A stretch of DNA of 5,339 nucleotides. Source: an uncultured PS1 clade bacterium. GTDB taxonomy: Bacteria; Pseudomonadota; Gammaproteobacteria; PS1; Pseudothioglobaceae. The DNA lies in NCBI GenBank assembly GCA_937950605.1, contig CALFDA010000099.1:1-5339 (forward strand). The letters are read 5' to 3'. Shown here in pieces: positions 1-5,275 of the stretch (within the stretch, counting starts at the first letter, position 1; each line of letters begins with the position of its first letter). The notes under the pieces are model-generated. The model searched no databases and was not told the origin of the DNA. It was given only the letters and a program-made list of their open reading frames with translations. The translations under genes were made by a program, and so were the position numbers.

Positions 1-1086
1 GTGATAAAAAACAATACAACACAAAACCAAAGACCTAAATTAAGTAAATTAAAAGCTTTTGGTGAGGTCAATATTTTATTTTTACTGTCTAGCAAATATT
101 TGAATGAAAAAGTTAATGAAACAAGAGATAATTTTGATATATACCCAAAAAGTAAAAATAGCTTACTTGATGAACTATCTTGGGAAGATGTGCAAGACAG
201 TCTTAGTAAAAAATTACGAGTAATTTTATTAGAAAGTGGCATTGATATAGAAGCAAAAGCTAAACAAAACTTGGATAGAGCACTTAATGAACGTCCTTAC
301 TTAAGTGAATTTTTGAAAGAAAATCCATATGGAAAAGATAGTGAAAAACTAATTAAGGATGCTGAAAAGTCACTTCTTCAATACAAAAAAACTATCAGAG
401 AAAAGAGGCATAAACATCGACAGGATTACCAAGAAAAATTAAATACAATAACCCACACTGAATTGGCAGAATATATTTTTGATAGACAGAAGACTATTGA
501 TAATTTAAAAGACATAACCGAAGATACGCTCGAAAAAACAATACATGATTTATTTATGAGGAAAAATACAACAGACGATACGCAAAATTATAAAAGTAAT
601 AATTTGTGGTTATTTGACGATAGATTTATGGTTTATGACAAGGCGTTTAGTGATAAACAAATTAAAGATATTTTTCCAGCGTTGAGCGATAATTTAGATA
701 AACCCGACATTTTAAGTATTGTGTCTAACACATACAGCAAAAAAGATATTACAGATATAGTTATTATTGAACTTAAAAAACCAAATCCAAAAATAACGCC
801 AGCAGGCGCTGAAGAACAGTTGTTAAAATACGCGAGATATGTAAATCAATCGCACAATGTAGACAAAATCCGCATTTGGACTTATGCTTTTTTGGCATTT
901 GATCAAAATACTATTGAAGCTTTATCTGATAAGTCTTATAACAAAATACCAACACAAAGCGAATATGCAATTTATTACAAATATCATGAAAAAAACAATG
1001 TGATTATTAATTTTATGAGTTATAGGGCAGTGGCAGATGACGCAGATACAAGAAATAAAACATTTATGAATATATTAACAGGATAA
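1..1086 (+). CDS. C-terminal part of a probable GHKL (Hsp90-like) ATP-binding protein with PD-(D/E)xK nuclease-like end (5' truncated)
   Basis: The reading frame is open from the first base, so the GTG there is probably an internal codon and the N-terminus lies outside the window. What is seen: a helical, charged middle region (about residues 60-190), then a NLWLFDDRF motif (201-209), KPD (234-236), DIVIIELKKP (252-261) and a QLLKYARYV helix (273-281). The last three fit a PD-(D/E)xK nuclease fold, with D236, E257, K259 and probably Q273 as the active-site set. From memory of the family, the NLW-(L/I)-D-(E/D)-R motif followed by E-(F/L)-K-(R/K)-P occurs at the C-terminus of large ATP-binding proteins whose N-terminal half is a Hsp90/histidine-kinase-type ATPase. 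That ATPase half is not visible here, so the assignment is partly inferred. The gene converges on the retron RT and overlaps its end by 12 bp, with no terminator between them. A phage-defence role is plausible from context but not shown. Confidence 0.82.
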   Translation: MIKNNTTQNQRPKLSKLKAFGEVNILFLLSSKYLNEKVNETRDNFDIYPKSKNSLLDELSWEDVQDSLSKKLRVILLESGIDIEAKAKQNLDRALNERPYLSEFLKENPYGKDSEKLIKDAEKSLLQYKKTIREKRHKHRQDYQEKLNTITHTELAEYIFDRQKTIDNLKDITEDTLEKTIHDLFMRKNTTDDTQNYKSNNLWLFDDRFMVYDKAFSDKQIKDIFPALSDNLDKPDILSIVSNTYSKKDITDIVIIELKKPNPKITPAGAEEQLLKYARYVNQSHNVDKIRIWTYAFLAFDQNTIEALSDKSYNKIPTQSEYAIYYKYHEKNNVIINFMSYRAVADDADTRNKTFMNILTG

Positions 1087-2013
1087 ACCCACCTTTTCAC
1101 CACCCTCCACATTATTAGTTGAATTCGCCTTGTTGACGCTTACAATTTTCAGTATGTTGCTAGCTTTTTTAGGATTGGTTTGCTTAATATAATTAAGTTT
1201 GCCATTTATTGAATTGTAATTGTAATCACCGCTTATTGCTTCCTGATAAACATCATCAATATATTGCTTATTAACCTTTGCTTTATCGTTAACAACAAGA
1301 CCTGTTACTAATAATTGATTATTTTTGTTTAAAATTTTGGTTTTATTATTTTTTAGTTTTAGCTCTTTGGATTTCGCCATTGAATGAACTTGCTGAATAA
1401 CGTCTGTTTTAAGTATGTCTGAAATTTTATTTTTTGATGAGATATTAATATCATCAATATAACGAGAATAAACTAAGCCATTGTCTTTAAATTTTTCAAC
1501 CAAATAATGTTCCTTATCCCAAAATATTAGATTTGCAATATCAGAACTAAGTGTGGAGCCTTGAATGAAACTACCCTTAAAAGTAATTAAGTTAGTTAAT
1601 AAATTAGACACCTCGTCAGAGAAATTGAAAAAATATTTCCACAAGTCATAAATATATTTAGTTTTTATAGATGGAAAAAAGTTTTTTATGTCTAATTGAA
1701 CAATAACCGCAGACCTTTCGTGCAATTTTGCATTGGTTAAATTAGAGCGACCTTTTATAGATCCCTGAATATAGAGCGGATAGTAAACATTAGAAATGAT
1801 TTTGCCTTTTATTTTTTTGTGAATAGATTTTAATGGCTCACGAATATTGTGGCAATCTCTTTCACTACCGTCCTTTTTAATTTGCTTAACTAACTGAAAA
1901 TATTTGTTCGAATTTTTAGCTATCTGTAGTAATTGAGCCTTATTAATCCCCAACAACAAAGTAAGGCTTTTGATCGAATAAATTGGTTTATTAAGGTATT
2001 TGAGTTTTTCCAT
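1075..2013 (-). CDS. Retron-type reverse transcriptase (RNA-directed DNA polymerase)
   Basis: With the start at 2013 the protein has 312 residues, a usual length for a retron RT. Motifs in order are a KKDGS segment, IKGRS (86-90), the retron-specific NAKLH (NAxxH, 94-98), QLDIKNFFPSI with catalytic D108 (106-116), QGSTLSS (151-157), the active-site YIDD (185-188, D187 and D188), VTG (236-238) and GKLNYIKQ (271-278). NAxxH and VTG separate retron RTs from group II intron RTs; there is also no maturase or endonuclease domain. In known retrons this enzyme copies part of a dedicated RNA into msDNA, usually as part of a phage-defence unit. The start is uncertain. An in-frame ATG at 2166 with a good GGAG would add 51 residues, a basic then hydrophobic stretch, and an ATG at 2229 would add 21 more. 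I prefer 2013 because the extension lies inside self-complementary DNA that looks like the retron RNA, although 2013 itself has no Shine-Dalgarno. No effector gene lies in the same direction. Confidence 0.93.
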   Translation of the reverse strand: MEKLKYLNKPIYSIKSLTLLLGINKAQLLQIAKNSNKYFQLVKQIKKDGSERDCHNIREPLKSIHKKIKGKIISNVYYPLYIQGSIKGRSNLTNAKLHERSAVIVQLDIKNFFPSIKTKYIYDLWKYFFNFSDEVSNLLTNLITFKGSFIQGSTLSSDIANLIFWDKEHYLVEKFKDNGLVYSRYIDDINISSKNKISDILKTDVIQQVHSMAKSKELKLKNNKTKILNKNNQLLVTGLVVNDKAKVNKQYIDDVYQEAISGDYNYNSINGKLNYIKQTNPKKASNILKIVSVNKANSTNNVEGGEKVGLSC

Positions 2014-2037
2014 AATAAGAACTAGAATAAAAATAAA

Positions 2038-2288
2038 CGGAAGTTTGAGTATCCATTCAATTGACTTCAAAAATAAAATCAATTTATTCACCAAGTTTAA
2101 AAACTTGATGAACTTTCCACTCCTGTTAATACGAGGCTTAGCCTTATTTTTGTTGATTATATTCATTATAAATCTCCAAAAACCCACAACAATATCTGTG
2201 GTTTGACATGGTGTATCCATATACACCAAGTTTTTAGAAATGTTTGGATACTTTATGTTGTCCCGTATTAACTCTAAACAAACTTCCG
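2038..2288. repeat. Long-range inverted repeat around the upstream RT start codon
   Basis: CGGAAGTTTG at 2038-2047 is repeated inverted at 2279-2288, and the adjoining AGTATCCA at 2048-2055 is repeated inverted at 2245-2252. The left arm is therefore continuous, while the right arm is split by 26 bases. A third pair, 2098-2110 with 2224-2236, nests inside. The outer arm ends 24 bases before the ATG at 2013, the spacing expected between a retron a2 segment and its RT. Confidence 0.6.
2164..2177 (-). promoter_or_regulatory. Shine-Dalgarno and alternative RT start codon
   Basis: On the - strand a GGAG (2177-2174) stands seven bases before an ATG (2166-2164) that is in frame with the RT. It is the best ribosome binding site near the gene and would give a 363-residue protein. 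It competes with the interpretation that this stretch belongs to the retron RNA, whose complementary arms lie on both sides of it. If translation really starts here, the arms could hide the site in the loop of a long stem. Confidence 0.4.
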
Positions 2289-2504
2289 AGTAACAAGCTT
2301 TTTAAAACTTGTTGATTAACAGATTTCACAGGCTTAAAACTACGGTTGTAGTTATTAAATTTACAACAACAATAGTTTTAGAGTCTTTCTAGAGTCTGTC
2401 AATAAATAATATACTCTCATATCTGAGGTACACTGGATAGCACAAATGCCACCCTAAAATAAGTATCCTAAATAGTCATCAATTAAGACCACCTTTTCAG
2501 GCAC

Positions 2505-2533
2505 AGCCCCCATACATATGGGCTATTTTTTTT
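2505..2533 (+). terminator. Orphan rho-independent terminator
   Basis: AGCCC (2505-2509) pairs with GGGCT (2520-2524); an alternative stem is CCCAT with ATGGG. A run of eight T follows at 2526-2533. The orientation fits a + strand transcript, yet no + strand gene lies between 1086 and this point. It may be the leftover end of a gene displaced by the retron region, or the end of an unrecognised small RNA. Confidence 0.6.
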
Positions 2534-2800
2534 ATTTCAAGTAATAATCAATAAATTTTCTATGGAAGCCCCACATTTTAGATTCAAGCCACTTTTACTC
2601 GTGTTGCCTTTATACACCATGTGTCAAAAGTTAAATAGCCGATATGCTAAACTTTGTTCTATGTGTTAGTGGGCATTGTTTAAAAAAGATTCTTAAGTTG
2701 GTAGAAGACGTAAAAACTTTAGTAGCACCACAAGAGCAATAAGAGCAGTTGACATTACAAGCTATGGTTAAACGCATGTGTAGGTTAAAACTGGTGTTAT
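2534..2800. other. Intergenic stretch without a recognisable gene
   Basis: I see no credible reading frame here on either strand. One + strand frame at about 2689-2800 reads like a decayed helical protein tail, interrupted by a stop, and may be a transposase relic, but the match is too weak to name. A short ATACACCATG at 2612-2621 occurs inverted at 2207-2216 in the retron RNA region and could be chance. Confidence 0.4.
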
Positions 2801-3469
2801 TTAACATTGCGCAATTAACCCATCAACATCTACATAAAAATCTAGGTCATGTGTTTGTATAAAGTCTTTGAGTTGTTGTTTAAACTCATAAGTAACATCT
2901 ATTGGCATATGTTTTATCAAATCTAGCATATAAGCATGGCTTGGATTTTGACTTAAGGTTATTAACTCTTGTATATCTTGTGGGCTTAATTGTTGTTGGT
3001 TTTTAGTAATTAAATAGTTAGTAGTTAAATATTCAAGATAGGGGGTGATTGGATATATAGCTTTGGCAAAATTAATCATAGTCTGAGAGCGCCATAACTG
3101 ATACCAAGTAATAATATGTTGGACATACTCTTGAGTGTATTTAAGTCCTAGTTGTGTGTTGGATTTGTTATTGTGCTTTTTATTATCTTTGCTTAGCAGC
3201 TTTGGTGCTAACAAAGACAAAGACCAGTTGCCATTACAAATGAGTGATACTAAGTGTTTATTGTTGAACTTGTGTCGATTATTAAATTCCATCTCGAGTA
3301 TTACACCAATGCCTGCAATAGCATAAGACAATGCAACATCAAGAATGTTGGCTTGGATAAGCTCTTGAGTATCTGGAATAAGCTCAAGCACAACAATATT
3401 ATCAACTACTTGAGGTGGTTGAATGAGCTCTGGGTTTTTATCGATATTGATGTTTTTTAGTCTTAGCAT
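2801..3469 (-). CDS. Hypothetical protein, 222 residues
   Basis: I do not recognise this protein. The frame is long and has ordinary composition: Leu, Ile, Asn and Gln rich, with Trp at 82, 122 and 126 and a natural mix of charged residues. It is therefore likely a real gene and not a shadow. Residues 42-58 form one hydrophobic, Gly/Ala-containing segment that could be a buried or membrane helix. A Lys/Asn-rich linker lies at about 94-104, and the rest looks helical, ending in an acidic FYVDVDG stretch (211-217). No signal peptide or catalytic motif stands out. The ATG at 3469 has no clear Shine-Dalgarno, and an internal Met at residue 60 is an alternative start. Upstream lies the degenerate repeat array, so its promoter, if local, would be inside repeat DNA. 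It forms no operon with the RT, being separated from it by about 570 bp and an opposite-facing terminator. Confidence 0.72.
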   Translation of the reverse strand: MLRLKNINIDKNPELIQPPQVVDNIVVLELIPDTQELIQANILDVALSYAIAGIGVILEMEFNNRHKFNNKHLVSLICNGNWSLSLLAPKLLSKDNKKHNNKSNTQLGLKYTQEYVQHIITWYQLWRSQTMINFAKAIYPITPYLEYLTTNYLITKNQQQLSPQDIQELITLSQNPSHAYMLDLIKHMPIDVTYEFKQQLKDFIQTHDLDFYVDVDGLIAQC

Positions 3470-3482
3470 TGGGTTTTGTTTA

Positions 3483-3798
3483 GTTGCTCATTGTTCTCTT
3501 TATCTGCTCGTCATTATTATTTATCGATATACTCTTGGTGAGACGTTAGACTATTGTTATTATTTTTCTATATACTCTTTGTGAGTCTTTAGTCAATCGT
3601 AGTTCATAGTAGACTTTAGACTATCGTGGTTATTGGTTCTCTTTTGGTTGCTCTTCATTATTATTTATCCATATGTGTCTGTCGAGACATTTAACTCTTT
3701 TGCTGCTTAGTTCTTTGTGTCTGCTCGTCATTATTATTTATCGATATACTCTTTGTGAGACTTTAGTCAATAGTAGTTATTAGAGTTTGCATATTGGC
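3483..3798. repeat. Degenerate repeat array (left copy)
   Basis: This AT-rich non-coding stretch is built from imperfect repeats. TCATTATTATTTATC occurs at 3511-3525, 3655-3669 and 3728-3742, and again in the right copy at 4970-4984. A 34-bp exact repeat is at 3503-3536 and 3720-3753. A 19-bp segment (3483-3501) recurs at 4942-4960, and a 22-bp segment (3590-3611) recurs at 5043-5064. Variants of a GTGAGACTTTAGTC-like phrase run throughout. Unit spacing is irregular, so it is neither a CRISPR nor a simple microsatellite. Confidence 0.75.
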
Positions 3799-3861
3799 AA
3801 TTATCAATAATTTCAATAACAAGACACAAATTACTCACACCAAGTGGTGGTGTGGGTAAAT
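3799..3861. repeat. 63-bp exact direct repeat, copy 1
   Basis: This segment is identical to 5064-5126, 1265 bp away and in the same orientation. It contains a strong hairpin at 3833-3857: ACTCACACCA pairs with TGGTGTGGGT (one G-T pair) around a five-base loop. No run of T follows on either strand, so it is not a typical terminator. Exact conservation amid degenerate flanks suggests recent duplication or a functional site. Confidence 0.9.
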
Positions 3862-3900
3862 GTTAGGTGTAAAACCTTTATTTAATGATGTGCAGATAAC

Positions 3901-3923
3901 AAAAAACCCACAAAAGTGGGTTT
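3901..3923 (-). terminator. Rho-independent terminator facing left
   Basis: AAACCCAC (3904-3911) and GTGGGTTT (3916-3923) form an 8-bp stem with an AAAA loop. On the - strand the GGG is followed by six T. It would end a transcript coming from about 3930-4250, where no gene is seen. On the + strand the T run is short, so function there is weaker. It lies in an 80-bp stretch that is absent from the second repeat copy. Confidence 0.55.
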
Positions 3924-3941
3924 ATTGGTGCAACACTCTTG

Positions 3942-3973
3942 AGCAAGAGTGCTTATTAAAACTAACAAGTCTA
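3942..3973. repeat. Diverged extension of the direct repeat, copy 1
   Basis: About 26 of 32 bases match 5129-5160, including AGAGTGCT and ACTAACAAG. The repeat unit therefore continues past the 63-bp core, interrupted in this copy by about 80 bp (3862-3941). The start of the extension overlaps a small hairpin, CACTCTT with AAGAGTG. Confidence 0.65.
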
Positions 3974-4015
3974 CAGTTTTAGCAGGACTAGAGGATGTAG
4001 ACTTAAACTGCTAAA
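3967..4015. repeat. Two interleaved inverted repeats (possible pseudoknot)
   Basis: AAGTCTACA (3967-3975) pairs with TGTAGACTT (3996-4004), 9 bp. TTTAGCAG (3978-3985) pairs with CTGCTAAA (4008-4015), 8 bp. The arms come in the order A-B-A'-B', the layout of an H-type pseudoknot in RNA. No gene covers this stretch. Confidence 0.5.
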
Positions 4016-4247
4016 GGTTTAAGGTAAATAGCATGAAAGAGTTGGTGGTTGGAAATGAGGATTAAGGGTATGAAGGACCTGGTTGTTGGGGTAGAGTGAT
4101 TTGGGCGGTGACTATTTAGTGTGTTTGACTTTCAGCAAAGGTATAAGTATTATGGTAAGGCAATGTGGGTGAAAGTGGTTTGAATCTAGGATATAGATGG
4201 TCGTTTTTAAGAATTAGATGGGTTGTAGTTTGTTTTGAAGTGACATC
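4016..4247. other. Gene-free, G-rich spacer
   Basis: The + strand is unusually rich in G and poor in C here compared with the rest of the window. No reading frame of useful length is present, and I see no RNA gene that I can name. It could be an untranslated region or a decayed gene. Confidence 0.4.
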
Positions 4248-4311
4248 TTAGTTTCTCTTTTGGAAACTTTTTAATGAGAAACTAAATTGGTGCATTTTAT
4301 TTAGTTATAAT
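4248..4311 (+). promoter_or_regulatory. Promoter with operator-like dyad before the small-gene pair
   Basis: A perfect 10-bp inverted repeat, TTAGTTTCTC (4248-4257) and GAGAAACTAA (4276-4285), is followed by a perfect -10 box TATAAT at 4306-4311. The expected -35 position (about 4283-4288) is a poor match to consensus and overlaps the right arm of the dyad, so a protein bound there could control transcription. Transcription would begin at or next to the ATG at 4318. Confidence 0.5.
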
Positions 4312-4317
4312 TGAATT

Positions 4318-4506
4318 ATGAAAAACTTAGCATTAGATAGTTATGCAATCAATTCAAAGGTGGTGGATGCCAAAGAATTTATTGGCTTGAGCGACAAGGC
4401 AAAATTGAGCATTAAAACAACTAAAATTGTTCCACCTAGTCGCAAAAATCCTTTTGGCGCAATTGAACTAATTTATAAACACCCTCAATATGTTGCCCAC
4501 AACTAA
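4318..4506 (+). CDS. Hypothetical small protein, 62 residues
   Basis: I do not recognise this protein. It is soluble-looking, slightly basic in the middle (KLSIKTTKIVPPSRK, residues 29-43) and has no Cys, Trp or membrane segment. Met1 is the only Met in the frame. No Shine-Dalgarno precedes it, but a TATAAT ends six bases upstream, which suggests a leaderless mRNA. The next gene starts 17 bases before this one ends, so the two are probably co-transcribed and translationally coupled. A small soluble protein followed by a small membrane protein behind a dyad promoter recalls the layout of toxin-antitoxin pairs, but there is no sequence evidence for that function. Confidence 0.55.
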   Translation: MKNLALDSYAINSKVVDAKEFIGLSDKAKLSIKTTKIVPPSRKNPFGAIELIYKHPQYVAHN

Positions 4507-4888
4507 AGATACACAACTAGATACGGCAGACAACAAAGACAAACTGCTTAATAAAATTCTTGATAATCAAACTCGGGAATTAGCCCTCAAAGAGAAAGAA
4601 ATAGAAGCACAAAATAAACATGACCAAAATTCACTGGAGTTTGCCAAAGTTTCTTTGAAAGCACAAAGTGAGGACACAAGCAGGAATATAAAACATCACA
4701 CTAGAATTATTGGTATGCGTTATTGGTTTGCAGGCGTCGTAATTATGATTATATCAATGTTGGTTGCCTATGCTTTAGCAACTGATAATGATGTTTTTGC
4801 TTTAGAGGTTATCAAAGCCATTACATTTTTAATTGCTGGTGCAGTGGGTGGTTATGGCTATAGGTCTTCTAAAAACAATAATCCTTAG
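4490..4888 (+). CDS. Small membrane protein: coiled coil plus two transmembrane helices
   Basis: The protein has 132 residues. Residues 17-64 are rich in Glu, Lys, Gln, Asn and Leu and look like a coiled coil. Residues about 77-97 (WFAGVVIMIISMLVAYALA core) and 105-121 are hydrophobic helices joined by a very short loop containing TDND. Positive residues lie before the first helix (HHTR, MRY) and after the second (RSSK), predicting that both ends are cytoplasmic and form a membrane hairpin. No catalytic motif is seen, and I do not recognise the family. The start overlaps the upstream gene by 17 bases and lacks its own Shine-Dalgarno, so translation likely depends on the upstream gene. Two-helix membrane proteins with a cytoplasmic coiled coil occur among phage-encoded and defence-effector proteins, so a stress or defence role is only a guess. 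No terminator follows directly; the right repeat array begins about 50 bp downstream. Confidence 0.78.
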   Translation: MLPTTKDTQLDTADNKDKLLNKILDNQTRELALKEKEIEAQNKHDQNSLEFAKVSLKAQSEDTSRNIKHHTRIIGMRYWFAGVVIMIISMLVAYALATDNDVFALEVIKAITFLIAGAVGGYGYRSSKNNNP

Positions 4889-4941
4889 TTTTACACCATT
4901 CAATTTATTTGATTTATTGATTTGATTTGTTGTTCTGTTTT

Positions 4942-5063
4942 GTTGCTCATTGTTCTCTTTTGCTGTGCGTCATTATTATTTATCACTATATGTTTTGTGA
5001 GGCGTTAGTCTACTGTTGTTTTTGTTAGGCGTTAGTTCATAGTAGTCAATCGTAGTTCATAGT
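4942..5063. repeat. Degenerate repeat array (right copy)
   Basis: This is a shorter relative of the array at 3483-3798. It has the same 19-bp opening phrase (4942-4960), one TCATTATTATTTATC (4970-4984), a GTGAGGCGTTAGTC variant, and the 22-bp phrase at 5043-5064. TAGTTCATAGTA occurs twice in close succession near its end. It leads directly into the 63-bp core, as on the left. Confidence 0.7.
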
Positions 5064-5126
5064 AATTATCAATAATTTCAATAACAAGACACAAATTACT
5101 CACACCAAGTGGTGGTGTGGGTAAAT
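5064..5126. repeat. 63-bp exact direct repeat, copy 2
   Basis: Identical to 3799-3861, with the same 10-bp hairpin at 5098-5122. Together the two copies bracket the pair of small genes at 4318-4888. Confidence 0.9.
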
Positions 5127-5128
5127 TT

Positions 5129-5160
5129 AGCGAGAGTGCTCATTCGCACTAACAAGCCTA
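5129..5160. repeat. Diverged extension of the direct repeat, copy 2
   Basis: Counterpart of 3942-3973. Here it follows the 63-bp core after two bases, with no intervening 80-bp stretch. It can form a small hairpin, AGTGC with GCACT (5135-5150). Confidence 0.6.
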
Positions 5161-5275
5161 TGGTCTCAGAGAGATTAAGGGTTTTGGGGGTGTAAATACA
5201 ATATGGGGTTATTATGAATGACCTTACAAAATCTCGTGTATTATCAGGCACTAAACATTTAGCTAGTCAATCATT

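Larger units (their letters stand above)
2038..2400 (-). ncRNA. Candidate retron msr-msd RNA region
   Basis: This stretch lies directly upstream of the RT, where retron RNA genes are found. On the - strand it contains several short hairpins: 2353-2338 (6 bp, AACC tetraloop), 2313-2292 (6 bp, up to 9 with a wobble pair), 2228-2209 (8 bp, ATGG loop), 2201-2184 (5 bp) and 2084-2059 (6 bp, about 10 with wobble pairs). Long-range pairs are 2288-2279 with 2047-2038 (10 bp), 2252-2245 with 2055-2048 (8 bp), and 2236-2224 with 2110-2098 (13 bp including one G-U). These three nest and could supply the a1/a2 pairing and an msd stem. Competing pairs also exist: 2384-2377 with 2278-2271, and 2272-2264 with 2133-2125. 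A -10-like TATTAT at 2411-2406 would place the RNA 5' end near 2400, but no convincing -35 is seen. The exact ends and the branching G cannot be fixed by eye. The presence of a retron RNA here is inferred from position and structure. Confidence 0.5.

Noticed and set aside
1075..2013. Group II intron or retrotransposon RT
   Set aside because: The protein has NAxxH and VTG, lacks maturase and endonuclease domains, and no intron domain V/VI-like structure was seen nearby.
2000..2206. A 68-codon + strand frame opposite the RT start region
   Set aside because: It lies antisense to the RT and its RNA region, is low in complexity, and is explained by the AT-rich inverted repeats there.
2207..2621. 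Inverted ATACACCATG pair at 2207-2216 and 2612-2621 as insertion-element ends
   Set aside because: Only ten bases match, no target duplication or further similarity flanks them, and no transposase lies between them.
2680..2815. Relic of an IS66-like transposase helper protein
   Set aside because: The frame has a stop and only a vague resemblance to the helical N-terminal region; it is too short to support a call.
3135..3460. Two + strand frames of 63 and 68 codons
   Set aside because: Both lie antisense within the longer, better composed 222-residue gene and have no ribosome binding site.
3483..3798. CRISPR array
   Set aside because: Repeat spacing and unit length vary, units are degenerate, there are no uniform unique spacers, and no cas gene is present.
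3799..3868. Integron attC site
   Set aside because: A GTTAGGT matching the R' consensus follows copy 1, but no matching RYYYAAC partner is found and copy 2 lacks the GTTAGGT.
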